The position numbers and the translations under genes were made by a program. A DNA stretch of 64,000 nt from Streptomyces sp. NRRL WC-3605 (GTDB lineage: Bacteria > Actinomycetota > Actinomycetes > Streptomycetales > Streptomycetaceae), in NCBI RefSeq assembly GCF_001509795.1, contig NZ_LLZN01000058.1:24962-88961 (forward strand). The letters run 5' to 3'. This document shows positions 26,594 to 35,242 of this stretch, in pieces. The notes beneath the pieces were generated by a model. That model searched no databases. It was given only the letters and a program-made list of their open reading frames with translations, and was not told the DNA's origin. The first letter of the stretch is position 1. Each line of letters begins with the position of its first letter.

Positions 26594-27256
26594 ATGACCG
26601 CCGGCATCGACACCCCCGACCGCCGCGGCCGCACCGGGCTCGACCGGGCCGGCCGGGACCTCACCGGCAACCCCCGGGTCCGGGTCCGCGACGTGCAGCT
26701 GCTGTCCAGCCACTGGTACGTCGAACGCACCACCACCTTCGACTTCCGGCACGCCGACGGCACCTGGAGCACCCAGCAGCGCGAGACCCACGACCGGGGC
26801 AACGGGGCCACCATGCTGCTGTACGACACCGGGCGCGAGACCGTCCTGCTCACCCGCCAGTTCCGCTTCCCCGTCTACGTCAACGGGCACCCCGACGGCA
26901 TGCTGGTCGAGACCCCGGGCGGACTGCTCGACGAGGACGACGAGCACCCGGAGATCGCCGTGCGCCGCGAGGTGGTCGAGGAGACCGGGCACACCATCGG
27001 CGCGGTCCAGCACGTCTTCGACGTCTACATGAGCCCCGGCTCGGTCACCGAACGCGTCAGCTTCTACGCCGCCGAGTACGGGCCGTCGACCCGCACCCAC
27101 GAGGGCGGGGGACTGGAGGAGGAGGGCGAGGACATCGAGATCGTCGAACTGCCCTTCCGCCGGGCCCTGAAGATGATCCGCACCGGGGAGATCGCCGACG
27201 CCAAGACGATCATGCTGCTGCAATGGGCGGCGCTGGAGGGGCCGTTCGCGAAGTGA
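26594..27256 (+). CDS. Nudix hydrolase (GDP-mannose pyrophosphatase NudK-like)
   Basis: 220 residues. The Nudix box is intact: GGLLDEDDEHPEIAVRREVVEETGH (about residues 115-139) with the REVVEETG metal-binding helix. Flanking elements (TVLLTRQFRFPVY upstream, YMSPGSVTERVSFYAAEY downstream, and EEEGEDIEIVELPF) are those of the ADP-ribose/GDP-mannose pyrophosphatase branch. Cytoplasmic. The start is uncertain: ATG 26594 has no clear ribosome binding site and an in-frame ATG at 26543 would add 17 residues. Nearby polysaccharide genes make a sugar-nucleotide role plausible. Confidence 0.85.
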   Translation: MTAGIDTPDRRGRTGLDRAGRDLTGNPRVRVRDVQLLSSHWYVERTTTFDFRHADGTWSTQQRETHDRGNGATMLLYDTGRETVLLTRQFRFPVYVNGHPDGMLVETPGGLLDEDDEHPEIAVRREVVEETGHTIGAVQHVFDVYMSPGSVTERVSFYAAEYGPSTRTHEGGGLEEEGEDIEIVELPFRRALKMIRTGEIADAKTIMLLQWAALEGPFAK

Positions 27257-27338
27257 CCCTCCGGCCGCGCGCCCGGCCCGCCCTGCTGACCGGGCGGGCC
27301 GGGAGTACGCTCCGAAGAGGAGCCGAAGGAGAGTGGGC

Positions 27339-28154
27339 ATGCCTCTGTTCCCGACCGAGCGGTCCGTGCGGACGACCCCGGAGGGCCTCCTGTGGGAGCC
27401 GAGCGAGCGCTGGGTCCGCGGCCTCAAGGCCGACGTCACGGTCGTCGACAGCAGGCACCCGGTCCTCGTCTGGGAACCCGATGTCCCCGTCCCCTGCTAT
27501 TCCTTCCCGCGCGAGGAGGTCCGCACGGACCTCCTGCGCCCCGCGAGCGCCCCCACACCGGGCCGGCACACGGGATCGCAGGTCTTCTACGACCTCCTGG
27601 CCGGCGGTGACGTCCTGGAGAACGCGGCCTGGACGTTCCCGGCCGCCGACCTCGCGGGGCACATCTCCTTCGAGTGGTTCCGGCGCCGGGGCACCGGACT
27701 CGACCACTGGTTCGAGGAGGAGGAAGAGATCTTCATCCACCCGCGCGACCCGCACAAACGCGTCGACGCCCTGCCCAGCGGCCGCCACGTCCGCGTCGAG
27801 ATCGAGGGGACCGTCGTCGCCGACAGCCGGCGCCCCGTGCTGCTCTTCGAGACCGGGCTGCCCACCCGCTACTACCTGCCCCGCGAGGACGTCCGCCTGG
27901 ACCTCTTCGAGCCCACCGACCACAGCACGGGATGCCCGTACAAGGGCACGGCCCGGTACTGGACCTGGCACGGCGAGGGCGAGGTCCCCGCGAACGTCCT
28001 CTGGAGCTACGACGCGCCACTGGCGGCCGTGGCCCCCGTGAAGGGACTGCTCGCGTTCTACAACGAGGCCGTCGACATCACCCTGGACGGCGAACGCCTC
28101 CAGCGGCCCGAGACGCCGTTCAGCGACACGCTGCGCCCGTCCCGGCGCCCGTAG
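27339..28154 (+). CDS. tandem DUF427 domain protein
   Basis: 271 residues carrying two copies of DUF427: the first around residues 30-115 (ADVTVVDSRHPVLVWEP, YSFPREEVRTDLL), the second around 150-250 (GTVVADSRRPVLLFETG, YYLPREDVRLDLF, CPYKGTARYW). The second copy is the better conserved. DUF427 is a small beta-rich fold of unknown function. AAGGAG lies seven bases before the ATG at 27339; a GTG at 27333 is also in frame. The phosphotransferase gene follows after 33 bp and may be cotranscribed. Confidence 0.85.
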   Translation: MPLFPTERSVRTTPEGLLWEPSERWVRGLKADVTVVDSRHPVLVWEPDVPVPCYSFPREEVRTDLLRPASAPTPGRHTGSQVFYDLLAGGDVLENAAWTFPAADLAGHISFEWFRRRGTGLDHWFEEEEEIFIHPRDPHKRVDALPSGRHVRVEIEGTVVADSRRPVLLFETGLPTRYYLPREDVRLDLFEPTDHSTGCPYKGTARYWTWHGEGEVPANVLWSYDAPLAAVAPVKGLLAFYNEAVDITLDGERLQRPETPFSDTLRPSRRP

Positions 28155-28187
28155 GAGAGGCCCGCCGACCGGCCGGAAGGGGGCCGG

Positions 28188-29219
28188 ATGACGCTCACCC
28201 GGGCACTGCGGGGCGTGCTGCCCCTGCGGCCCGCCGGACTCCTGACGCGCCCGGCCGACACCCGGACGGCGCTCGCCCTCGCCGACTCGCTCGGCGCGGG
28301 GCACCCCCGAGGCGCCCGCCGGACCTTCTCCGACCTCCTCGTGTTCGAGCTCGACGGCGACCCGCCCGCCCTGGTGAAACACCCGCGCAGCGCGCGGGCG
28401 GTGGACTCCCTCACGGACGAGTGCGCCACCGTGCGGCGCCTCGCCGCGGACGAGCGTCTCGGCGACTGGCGGCGACTGCTCCCCGCCCTCGAACTGTGCC
28501 GCCTGGAGGGGCCGCGTCCCTCCCTCGTCGTGGAGAGCCGCCTCCCCGGCGTCCCCGCCGACACGCTGCTGCGCCGCTCCCCGCACCTGGGCCGCGCGGT
28601 CGCCCTGTCCGCGCTCGCCGAGATCCGCCGGCTGCACCGCGCCACCGGGCGCGGCGCCCGGGCGGCGGATTGGGGCGGCGACTGGGTCGACACCCGGGTG
28701 GCCGTGCTCGCCGACGAGATCCCCTGGTGCCGCCGGGGGCCGGGCGCGGCGGCCCTCGGCGCGCTGCGGGAGCGCCTGGCCCACGACCTCGCCGGCCGTC
28801 GGCTGCTCGTCGGATGGACCCACGGCGACTTCCACCCCGGCAACGTGCTGACGGACGGCGCCGGTGCGGTGCGCGGGCTGATCGACTGGGCGGGCGCCGA
28901 CCCGGACGGCCCCTGCGTGCTCGACTGCCACACCTTCGTCCTCACCCTGCGGCACCAGCGGGAGCGCCGGCAGTTCGGGCACCTCGTCGCCGACGTCGTC
29001 CGAGCCGGCACCCTGCCGCCCGGGGACCGCCTGCTGCTCTCCGAGGCCGGCGCGCTCGGCCCGGACCCGCGCGGGCAGGTCGCGCTCACCCTGCTCACCT
29101 GGCTCTGGCACGTCGCCGGCAACGCCCGCAAGTCGGCCCGCTACGGCCGCAGCCACCGCTGGGTCGCCGACAACGTGGTGCCCGTGCTCGACGAGGTGGC
29201 AGCCCGCCCGGCGCCCTGA
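28188..29219 (+). CDS. aminoglycoside-phosphotransferase-fold kinase
   Basis: 343 residues, protein-kinase-like fold. Brenner/catalytic loop WTHGDFHPGNVL (about residues 210-221) supplies the catalytic Asp and metal-binding Asn; GLIDWAGADPDGP carries the second metal Asp. The N-lobe has LVKHPRSARAVDSL with the ATP-contacting Lys. Within a polysaccharide locus such kinases may phosphorylate a sugar or lipid rather than a drug, so no resistance function is claimed. GGAAGGGGG precedes the ATG. It is followed by a GNAT gene after 29 bp, in apparent operon. Confidence 0.85.
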   Translation: MTLTRALRGVLPLRPAGLLTRPADTRTALALADSLGAGHPRGARRTFSDLLVFELDGDPPALVKHPRSARAVDSLTDECATVRRLAADERLGDWRRLLPALELCRLEGPRPSLVVESRLPGVPADTLLRRSPHLGRAVALSALAEIRRLHRATGRGARAADWGGDWVDTRVAVLADEIPWCRRGPGAAALGALRERLAHDLAGRRLLVGWTHGDFHPGNVLTDGAGAVRGLIDWAGADPDGPCVLDCHTFVLTLRHQRERRQFGHLVADVVRAGTLPPGDRLLLSEAGALGPDPRGQVALTLLTWLWHVAGNARKSARYGRSHRWVADNVVPVLDEVAARPAP

Positions 29220-29248
29220 CCACGACGTCCGTCCCCGAGGAGGCCGAC

Positions 29249-30316
29249 GTGCCCACCCACTCCGGCGTCCGTGCCGGCCCGGCCCGTATCATCACCCCCG
29301 TCCCCCGGGACGTCTGGTGGGAGGTGGCGGCACAGGACCCGCACTGCCGTGTCACGCAGACGCCCACCTGGCTCGACTGCCTGTGCGCCACCGGACACCA
29401 CCGCGACGCCGGCCGGCTCTACGAGTTCGGCGACGGCACCCGGATCGTGGTCCCGCTCGCCGGCCGGCACCGGCCCGGTCGGCTCGACGCGACGGAGTCC
29501 TGGCCGGCCGGATGGGGGATCGGCGGGCCCGTCGTGCAGGGGGACGCCGGACCGGAGAAGGCGCGGGCCGTCCTCCACGACCTCCTGCGGCGGCCCGCGC
29601 TCCGGGTGGGCCTGCGACTGCGCCCCGGCGACGGCGAGTTGTGGGCGGCGGCGGCCCCCGCGGCGTTCCGCGTCGAGCCGCGGACGACCCAGGTGGTGGA
29701 CCTCGCCGGCGGGATCGAGGCCGTACGGCGGGGCTACCACACGCAGGTGCGGCGGGACGTGCGCCGGGCCGAGCGTACGGACGTCGAGGTGGAGGTGGAC
29801 CGCACCGGCCGCCTCGCGCCCGTGTTCTACGGCCTGTACGAGAAGTCGATCGAACGCTGGGCCGGCCGGCAGCACGAACCACTGGCGCTGGCCCGGCTGC
29901 GCAGACGGCACGACTTCCCCAGCAGCCGGCTCGACACCGTCGCCGAACGGTTCGGGGAGTCCTGCGCCATCTGGGTGGCCTGGTACCAGGGGATGCCCTG
30001 CGCGTCGATCGTCGTACTGCGGCACGCCGGGCACGCCAAGTACTGGCGGGGCGCCATGGACCGCGAGCTCGCCCACCCCTGCCGCGCCAACGCCCTGCTG
30101 CACCACCTGGCGATCGAGGAGGCGTGCGCGGCGGGCTGCGACCGGTACGACATGGGCGACTCCGCACCCGGGTCCTCGCTGGCCCGCTACAAGGCGAACT
30201 TCGGGGCGCGGAGCCTCGCCACCCCCCTCTGCTTCCGGGAGCGGCTGCCGCTCTCCGCCGCCGAGCACGCGCTGCGGGAGACCGCGAAACGGGTCATCCG
30301 CTTCCAGGACGCCTGA
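29249..30316 (+). CDS. GNAT / BioF2-like (FemAB-fold) acyltransferase
   Basis: 355 residues. Two GNAT lobes, with the acetyltransferase-6 (CelD/FemAB-like) segment GYHTQVRRDVRRAERTDVEVEVD at about 150-175 and IWVAWYQGMPCASIVVLRHAGHAKYWRGAMD toward the C-terminus. Related proteins attach amino-acyl or acyl groups to cell-wall or exopolysaccharide precursors. GTG start with GAGGAGG five bases upstream. Lies between the kinase-like gene and a convergent phosphoesterase gene; the 16-bp gap can fold a weak hairpin (about 30313-30336). Confidence 0.82.
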   Translation: MPTHSGVRAGPARIITPVPRDVWWEVAAQDPHCRVTQTPTWLDCLCATGHHRDAGRLYEFGDGTRIVVPLAGRHRPGRLDATESWPAGWGIGGPVVQGDAGPEKARAVLHDLLRRPALRVGLRLRPGDGELWAAAAPAAFRVEPRTTQVVDLAGGIEAVRRGYHTQVRRDVRRAERTDVEVEVDRTGRLAPVFYGLYEKSIERWAGRQHEPLALARLRRRHDFPSSRLDTVAERFGESCAIWVAWYQGMPCASIVVLRHAGHAKYWRGAMDRELAHPCRANALLHHLAIEEACAAGCDRYDMGDSAPGSSLARYKANFGARSLATPLCFRERLPLSAAEHALRETAKRVIRFQDA

Positions 30317-30332
30317 CACGCCGTCGCGGGCG

Positions 30333-31217
30333 TCAGTCCTTCCAGATGTCGAGGGGCTTCGCGTCGGCGCTGTGCCCGAGCGGTTCGAGGCCGTAGGCGT
30401 CCAGGAGGGTACGCAACAGGCCGTACAGGTTGTTCGGCTGGTCGTGGTCGCCGGGGCGGACCGGCTCGCCGGCCACGACCGTCGGGATGTGGTTGTCCTC
30501 GTCGCCGCCGCCCTCGTCCTCGTCCCAGGTGACGACGAGCAGGCTGTTGTGGGTCATCGCCCAGCGGGCGTAGTCCCCGAGGTTGTCCCGCAGCCAGGTG
30601 TCGGCCCGGCGGACGCTCCCGTCGTGCATGTCGTTGTCGAGGTTCGGCACCACGAAGGACACCGTCGGCAGCTCGGAGTAGTCCTCCGGGAAGTCCGTGA
30701 AGGGCCGGTTGACGGACGCCGGCAGGCTGGTGAAGTTCACCCAGGGGTTGTGCCGGCGCACGTACGCGCCGCTGACGCAGCCCCGGTAGCCCACCCTCGG
30801 CAGGTCCTCCGCGTAGCCCACGAAGGTCAGTCCGGCCTGGAGCAGCTCGGAGCCGAGGCTGCGGCCCGGGACGTCGTGCGGGCAGTCGTTGTCCGTGACG
30901 CCCTGGGTGGAGCCCGAGAACAGGGCGATGTAGTTCGGCTGGCTCGGGTACGTGATGGCGAAGAACTGGGTGAGGTTGGCGCCCGTGCGGGCCAGTTCGT
31001 TGAGATACGGCGCCTGCGACGAGCCGATGACGCTCTCGTAGTTGCGGTTCTCCTCGACGACCACCACCACGTGGTCCGGCCGGGGGACACCGCCGTCCTC
31101 GTCCCCGGAGCCACCGCAGCCCGCGGCCGGCCCCAGCAGGGCCAGCGCGGCGGCCCCGGCGAACAGCGTCCTCGTACGGCGGCCCGGCCGGACCGACGGC
31201 CTCACTCGTGGTCTCAC
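30333..31217 (-). CDS. lipoprotein phosphoesterase (phospholipase C / acid phosphatase family)
   Basis: 294 residues. Export signal with lipobox GPAAGC, so anchored on the outer face of the membrane. The phosphoesterase fold begins VVVVVEENRNYESVIGSSQAPYLNELA, continues with PSQPNYIALFSG, and ends with LLVVTWDEDEGGGDEDNHIPTVV, which holds the metal-binding Asp/His cluster. Removes phosphate from an extracellular ester. The GTG at 31217 is chosen because GGAAGGAG lies four bases before it. Divergent from the GT-C-like membrane protein and convergent with the acyltransferase. Confidence 0.87.
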   Translation of the reverse strand: MRPRVRPSVRPGRRTRTLFAGAAALALLGPAAGCGGSGDEDGGVPRPDHVVVVVEENRNYESVIGSSQAPYLNELARTGANLTQFFAITYPSQPNYIALFSGSTQGVTDNDCPHDVPGRSLGSELLQAGLTFVGYAEDLPRVGYRGCVSGAYVRRHNPWVNFTSLPASVNRPFTDFPEDYSELPTVSFVVPNLDNDMHDGSVRRADTWLRDNLGDYARWAMTHNSLLVVTWDEDEGGGDEDNHIPTVVAGEPVRPGDHDQPNNLYGLLRTLLDAYGLEPLGHSADAKPLDIWKD

Positions 31218-31381
31218 TGCGCTCCTTCCGGACGGGGGACGACTGCGGTGAGGAAGGGCCGGCGTACCGCCCCGCGCACCCGGCCGTCGCACACTGCCGG
31301 GCTCATAAAACGGAACTATCCTGATTTCTAGCACCAATGCCTCGAACAGGCGGCGCGAGTCGCCGTGCGGGAGGCGACCCG

Positions 31382-33211
31382 ATGGGCAGGCGTTCGACGC
31401 TGACGAACGACCGGACGGCGCCGCATACCGGCGTCGAGGCGCGTCTGCCCGGTGCCTCCCAGCTCCCCCGAGCAGTGTCTTCACGCTCCAGGACGCTGCA
31501 CTGGGCGGCCCGTGTCCCGCTGCCCCTCGCCCTCGCGCTGTGGCTGCTCTCGCTGCGCGGCGTCCGGCTGGACCGGATGGACGACCTGGGCCTGCTCCAG
31601 GTGCTCCCCGTCCTCTTCTGGGTCGCCCTCGGCCTGCTCGTCACGGGTTTCTGCGTGGCCCTGTCCGACCGGCGCACCCCCGGCGGCTGGTACGCGGCCT
31701 ATGTGCTGGGGCTGATCGCCGTCCTGCACGCCACACCGTGCCTCCTGTATTCCACGCTCCGGTACGGCTGGGCGTGGAAACACGTCGCCGTCGTCGACGC
31801 GATGATCCGCAACGACGGCCGGGTGCCGGGCGCGGAACAACTCGACGTCTACGACCAGTGGCCCGGCTTCTTCCACCTCAACGCCCTGGTGGTGCAGGCG
31901 ACCGGACTGGAGTCCGCCCTCGGGTACGCCGTGTGGACCCCGCCGGTCCTCAACGCCCTGCTGCTCGCCCCCCTGCTGCTGGCCTACCGTGCGGTGACGC
32001 GGGACCGGAGGCTGATCTGGGGCGCGGTCTGGGTCTACTACTCCTGCTCCTGGGTGGGACAGGACTACTTCGCCCCGCAGGCGTTCGCGTTCCTGCTCTT
32101 CGTGACGGTGATCGCGCTGGTCCTGCGGCAGCTGCCGACGGCCGCCGCCAGATCCGGGCGACCCGCCATCGCGGGCTGGCCCGTCGGCCGGCTCGCGGCC
32201 GTCGTACTGATCCAGGCCGCGATCATCTGTTCCCATCCGCTGACCCCGCTGATGCTGGTCACCGCCCTGGCGGCGCTGTCGATCCCCCGCCGCAACCGGC
32301 GGGTGGCGCTCCCGGTGCTCGGCTCTGCCACGCTGCTCACCGTCCTGTGGGACACCACCGTCGCGCGGCCGTATGTCTTCGGCCACATCGGCGAGTTCGT
32401 GAACGCGCTGACCGAGCCGGACTCCAACGTGGCCTCCGGGCTGGCCGCCCTGGGCGACGCCGCGCCGGGACAGATCCTGGTGTCCTGGATCGACCGGGGC
32501 CTGTCCGCCGCCGTCTTCCTGCTGGCCGCCGTCGCCTTCGCCGCCCGCCCCTGGACCCGCCGCACAGGCATGCCGCTGCTCGTCCTGGCCCCGCTGCCCG
32601 TCCTGGCGGCCAACGCCTACGGCGGCGAGATGATCTTCCGGGCCTTCCTGTTCGCGCTGCCCGCCGCCGCCTTCATGGTGGCCGCCCTGCTGTTCCGCTG
32701 GGACCGGCGCCCCCGGCTGCGGGCACTCGCCGTCTGGCCCGTGCTGCTGGCCATGGTCGGCGGGCTGCTGTTCGGCTACTACGGCAAGGAGTCGGCGAAC
32801 CGCTTCACCGAGGACGAGGTGGCGGCGGCCCGCTTCATCACGGCGACCACCCCACCCGGATCGCTGATCGTCACGCTCACCTCGGACGTCCCCGGCCTCG
32901 ACACGAACTACGACCTCCACCCCCGCATCCAGCTCAACGAGCAGGACACCGCGGACATGAGACGGGTGGCCGACAACCCCCTGCGGGGACTGGAGCCGTT
33001 CATCGAGGGCGCGACCGTGCGCGAACCCGCGTACATCCTGCTGAGCCGCGCCCAGGAGGCCGAGCTGTACCTGACCGGGGCCCTGCCCGCCGACACGGTG
33101 CGGCGGCTCACCGGCCAGATGTCGGAGACCTGGGGCTTCGTGCCCGTCTACCGCAACGAGGACGCCGTGGTCTACCGGTACCAGAACCCGGACAACTGGG
33201 AGCAGCCATGA
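31382..33211 (+). CDS. large polytopic membrane protein, GT-C glycosyltransferase-like
   Basis: 609 residues. About twelve hydrophobic helices between residues 40 and 480, then an extracytoplasmic C-terminal domain of roughly 130 residues (RFTEDEVAAARFITATTPPGSLIV). An early loop after the first helices has DAMIRNDGRVPGAEQLDVYDQWPGFF, the kind of acidic loop seen in GT-C enzymes and polysaccharide polymerases. No DXD signature was identified with confidence. GGGAGG lies seven bases before the ATG at 31382. Its stop overlaps the next gene's start (ATGA). It is the best polymerase or glycan-transfer candidate in the locus. Confidence 0.75.
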   Translation: MGRRSTLTNDRTAPHTGVEARLPGASQLPRAVSSRSRTLHWAARVPLPLALALWLLSLRGVRLDRMDDLGLLQVLPVLFWVALGLLVTGFCVALSDRRTPGGWYAAYVLGLIAVLHATPCLLYSTLRYGWAWKHVAVVDAMIRNDGRVPGAEQLDVYDQWPGFFHLNALVVQATGLESALGYAVWTPPVLNALLLAPLLLAYRAVTRDRRLIWGAVWVYYSCSWVGQDYFAPQAFAFLLFVTVIALVLRQLPTAAARSGRPAIAGWPVGRLAAVVLIQAAIICSHPLTPLMLVTALAALSIPRRNRRVALPVLGSATLLTVLWDTTVARPYVFGHIGEFVNALTEPDSNVASGLAALGDAAPGQILVSWIDRGLSAAVFLLAAVAFAARPWTRRTGMPLLVLAPLPVLAANAYGGEMIFRAFLFALPAAAFMVAALLFRWDRRPRLRALAVWPVLLAMVGGLLFGYYGKESANRFTEDEVAAARFITATTPPGSLIVTLTSDVPGLDTNYDLHPRIQLNEQDTADMRRVADNPLRGLEPFIEGATVREPAYILLSRAQEAELYLTGALPADTVRRLTGQMSETWGFVPVYRNEDAVVYRYQNPDNWEQP

Positions 33212-33591
33212 CGGTGTTGCGCGCGCGGGCGGCGCGGAGCGTCGAGGGGCGCCGGGTCCGGCTCGCTCTCGCGCTCTCCGGGTGGGTCGCCGTCGCCGTG
33301 GCCGCCCTAGCGCCGGACGCGTCCGCCTTCCGGGTGCTCGTCACCACGGCGTTCCTGTTGCTGGGGCCCGGGGCGGCGGCCGTGCGCTGGACCCGGCTCA
33401 CGTCGCGGTCCGACGCGGGATGGCCGGCGCTCCTGGAGACCGGCCTGCTGACCCTCGTGCTGAGCGCGTGTCTGGCCGTGGTCGTCTCCGTGGCCCTGTA
33501 CCTCATCGGTGGGTTCACGATGGTCCTGGCGCTCGTCGTCCTGGCGGCCGTCACGTCCGTCCTGGCGCTGCTGCCCGGGGAACGGCGGTAG
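33208..33591 (+). CDS. small membrane protein
   Basis: 127 residues with about four hydrophobic helices (LALALSGWVAVAVAALAP, FRVLVTTAFLLLGPGAAAV, ETGLLTLVLSACLAVVVSVALYL, MVLALVVLAAVTSVLALLP). Coupled to the upstream GT-C-like protein by a four-base ATGA overlap, so it is probably an accessory subunit of it. No family recognised. Confidence 0.75.
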   Translation: MTVLRARAARSVEGRRVRLALALSGWVAVAVAALAPDASAFRVLVTTAFLLLGPGAAAVRWTRLTSRSDAGWPALLETGLLTLVLSACLAVVVSVALYLIGGFTMVLALVVLAAVTSVLALLPGERR

Positions 33592-33595
33592 GGCT

Positions 33596-34408
33596 GTGGG
33601 ACCCCGCCGTCTGTGGACCGCCCTGGCCGCCCTGGGACTGCTGTTCGCGGCGGCCTGCGGCACCGACGGGGCCCCGGCGGCGGAATCGCCCGTGCCGAGC
33701 GGCTGGAAGCTCGTGCTGCGCGAGGAGTTCGACGGCACACGGCTCGACACGGACCGGTGGGCCACCTGCTACGACTGGAACAAGGACGGCTGCACCAACG
33801 CGGGCAACGCCGAGGAACAGTGGTACCTGCCCCAGCAGGTGAGCGTGGGGGACGGCGCGCTGACGCTGACCGCGCAGCGGCGCACCACCCGGGGCAGCGA
33901 CGGCACCACCTACCCCTGGCGGTCCGGCATGATCTCGACCGGCCGTGACGACTGGTACGGCGACCCCCGCGAGACCTTCACCTACGGCTACTTCGAGGCA
34001 GCCGTCCGCATCCCCCGGGAGGCGGGCATGTTCCCGGCGTTCTGGCTGATGCCCGCGTCCCGGTTCACGCCGCCCGAACTGGACGTCATGGAGTTCCTCG
34101 GCACCACCCGGGAGGTCTCCATGTACACGCACTGGAAGGGCCCGGAGGCCGACGAACGGGCGAAGGGCACCTTCGGACCCGTCGACTTCCCCGACCGCTA
34201 CCACGAGTTCGGGCTGCTGTGGACCTCGGACGAGCTGAGCTGGTACGTGGACGGTGTGCGGCGGTTCCGGGTGACCGAACCGGAGCGGATCCCGCACGTC
34301 CCCATGGAGGTCCTGCTCAACCTGGCGGTGGGGGTCCCCGCCTCGCCGCCGTCCTCCGTCGACGAGGCCCGGATGACGGTGGACCGGGTCCGCGTCTGGC
34401 AGCCGTGA
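33596..34408 (+). CDS. GH16 beta-glucanase, lipoprotein
   Basis: 270 residues. Signal sequence with lipobox LLFAAAC, so exported and lipid-anchored. The GH16 jelly-roll carries the catalytic signature E-L-D-V-M-E with Glu161 (nucleophile), Asp163 and Glu166 (acid/base); substrate-cleft segments LREEFDGTRLDTDRW, YGYFEAAVRIPREAGMFPAFWLMP and WYVDGVRRFRV are typical. Cleaves beta-1,3/1,4-glucans, galactans or similar. GTG start 4 bp after the small membrane protein. As third gene of this unit it may trim or release the polymer. Confidence 0.9.
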   Translation: MGPRRLWTALAALGLLFAAACGTDGAPAAESPVPSGWKLVLREEFDGTRLDTDRWATCYDWNKDGCTNAGNAEEQWYLPQQVSVGDGALTLTAQRRTTRGSDGTTYPWRSGMISTGRDDWYGDPRETFTYGYFEAAVRIPREAGMFPAFWLMPASRFTPPELDVMEFLGTTREVSMYTHWKGPEADERAKGTFGPVDFPDRYHEFGLLWTSDELSWYVDGVRRFRVTEPERIPHVPMEVLLNLAVGVPASPPSSVDEARMTVDRVRVWQP

Positions 34409-34417
34409 CCGGCCGGC

Positions 34418-35236
34418 TCAGGGCGGTACCGCGGAGCGGGGCAGCGCCGGGTAGGGGCGGCCGACGCCCGCCCGCAACCGCCGGTAGGCACGCCAGGCCC
34501 GGGTCCGCGGCCGCTCCGGGAACGGGGCCACCGGCGCTCCCGCACCCCGCGCCCAGGTCCGGAACCGCTCCCGACCGGTGTCGGCGCGCACCATCAGCCG
34601 GGCGATGCGCATCGGTTCGTCCGCGGCCGAGCTGAAGCCGTGCCGGACGGCGGTCGCCGACGTCCAGCCCGCCTCCCGCACCAGCTCCCGGACGGGGCGG
34701 CTGGAGTAGCCGTGCGGATAGGCGAAGGCGTCGACGCGATGGCCCAGTTCGTCCTGGAGCCGGGCCTTGCAGCCCTCGATCTCGGCGCGGGCCCGGTGCC
34801 GGGGCAGCACGTCCAGCTGGGGATGCGTGCGGGTGTGCCCGCCGATCTCGACACCCGCCGCGTCCAGTTCGCGCAGCTCCCGCCAGGTCAGCATGGCGGC
34901 GGGCGGGAACGCGCCGGGCACCGGTGTGCCGAGCGCGTCGGTGACGACGTACAGGGTCGCGGGCAGGTTCCGCGCGGCGAGCAGCGGGGCCACGGCGGTA
35001 CGGAAGTCGGCGAAGCCGTCGTCGAAGGTCAGCACGGCGGGCCGGGGCGGCAGGGGCGGCCCGCCGCGCAGCGCCGACACGAGGCTGCGCAGGGGGACCA
35101 CGGTCAGCCCCGCGTCCGCGAGCAGCCGCACCTGCTCGGCGAAGGCGTCGGGGCGCACGGTGAACGGGGCGATCCACGACGGGGGGTCGGCGCACACCGA
35201 GTGGTACACGAAGACGGGGACGGGAGGGCACGGCAC
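34418..35236 (-). CDS. polysaccharide deacetylase (NodB/CE4 domain)
   Basis: 272 residues. CE4 motifs: TFDDGFADF (catalytic and metal Asp), GGHTRTHPQLD (metal His pair H-x3-H), and FAYPHGYSS. Starts with the family's VFVYHSVCADPP. No signal peptide, so it acts at the membrane face or is exported another way. GTG start 6 bp after the upstream glycosyltransferase stop. Last gene of the minus-strand glycosyltransferase operon; likely removes acetyl groups from an amino sugar in the polymer or its lipid-linked precursor. Confidence 0.9.
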   Translation of the reverse strand: MPCPPVPVFVYHSVCADPPSWIAPFTVRPDAFAEQVRLLADAGLTVVPLRSLVSALRGGPPLPPRPAVLTFDDGFADFRTAVAPLLAARNLPATLYVVTDALGTPVPGAFPPAAMLTWRELRELDAAGVEIGGHTRTHPQLDVLPRHRARAEIEGCKARLQDELGHRVDAFAYPHGYSSRPVRELVREAGWTSATAVRHGFSSAADEPMRIARLMVRADTGRERFRTWARGAGAPVAPFPERPRTRAWRAYRRLRAGVGRPYPALPRSAVPP

Positions 35237-35242
35237 ACCGGA

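Noticed and set aside
27210..29156. 648-codon minus-strand open frame across the DUF427 and kinase genes
   Set aside because: Shadow of two real genes. Low-complexity composition, no motif, no ribosome binding site.
28188..29219. Aminoglycoside resistance gene
   Set aside because: Only the general kinase fold is shared. It sits in a polysaccharide locus, and the sequence gives no evidence for drug specificity.
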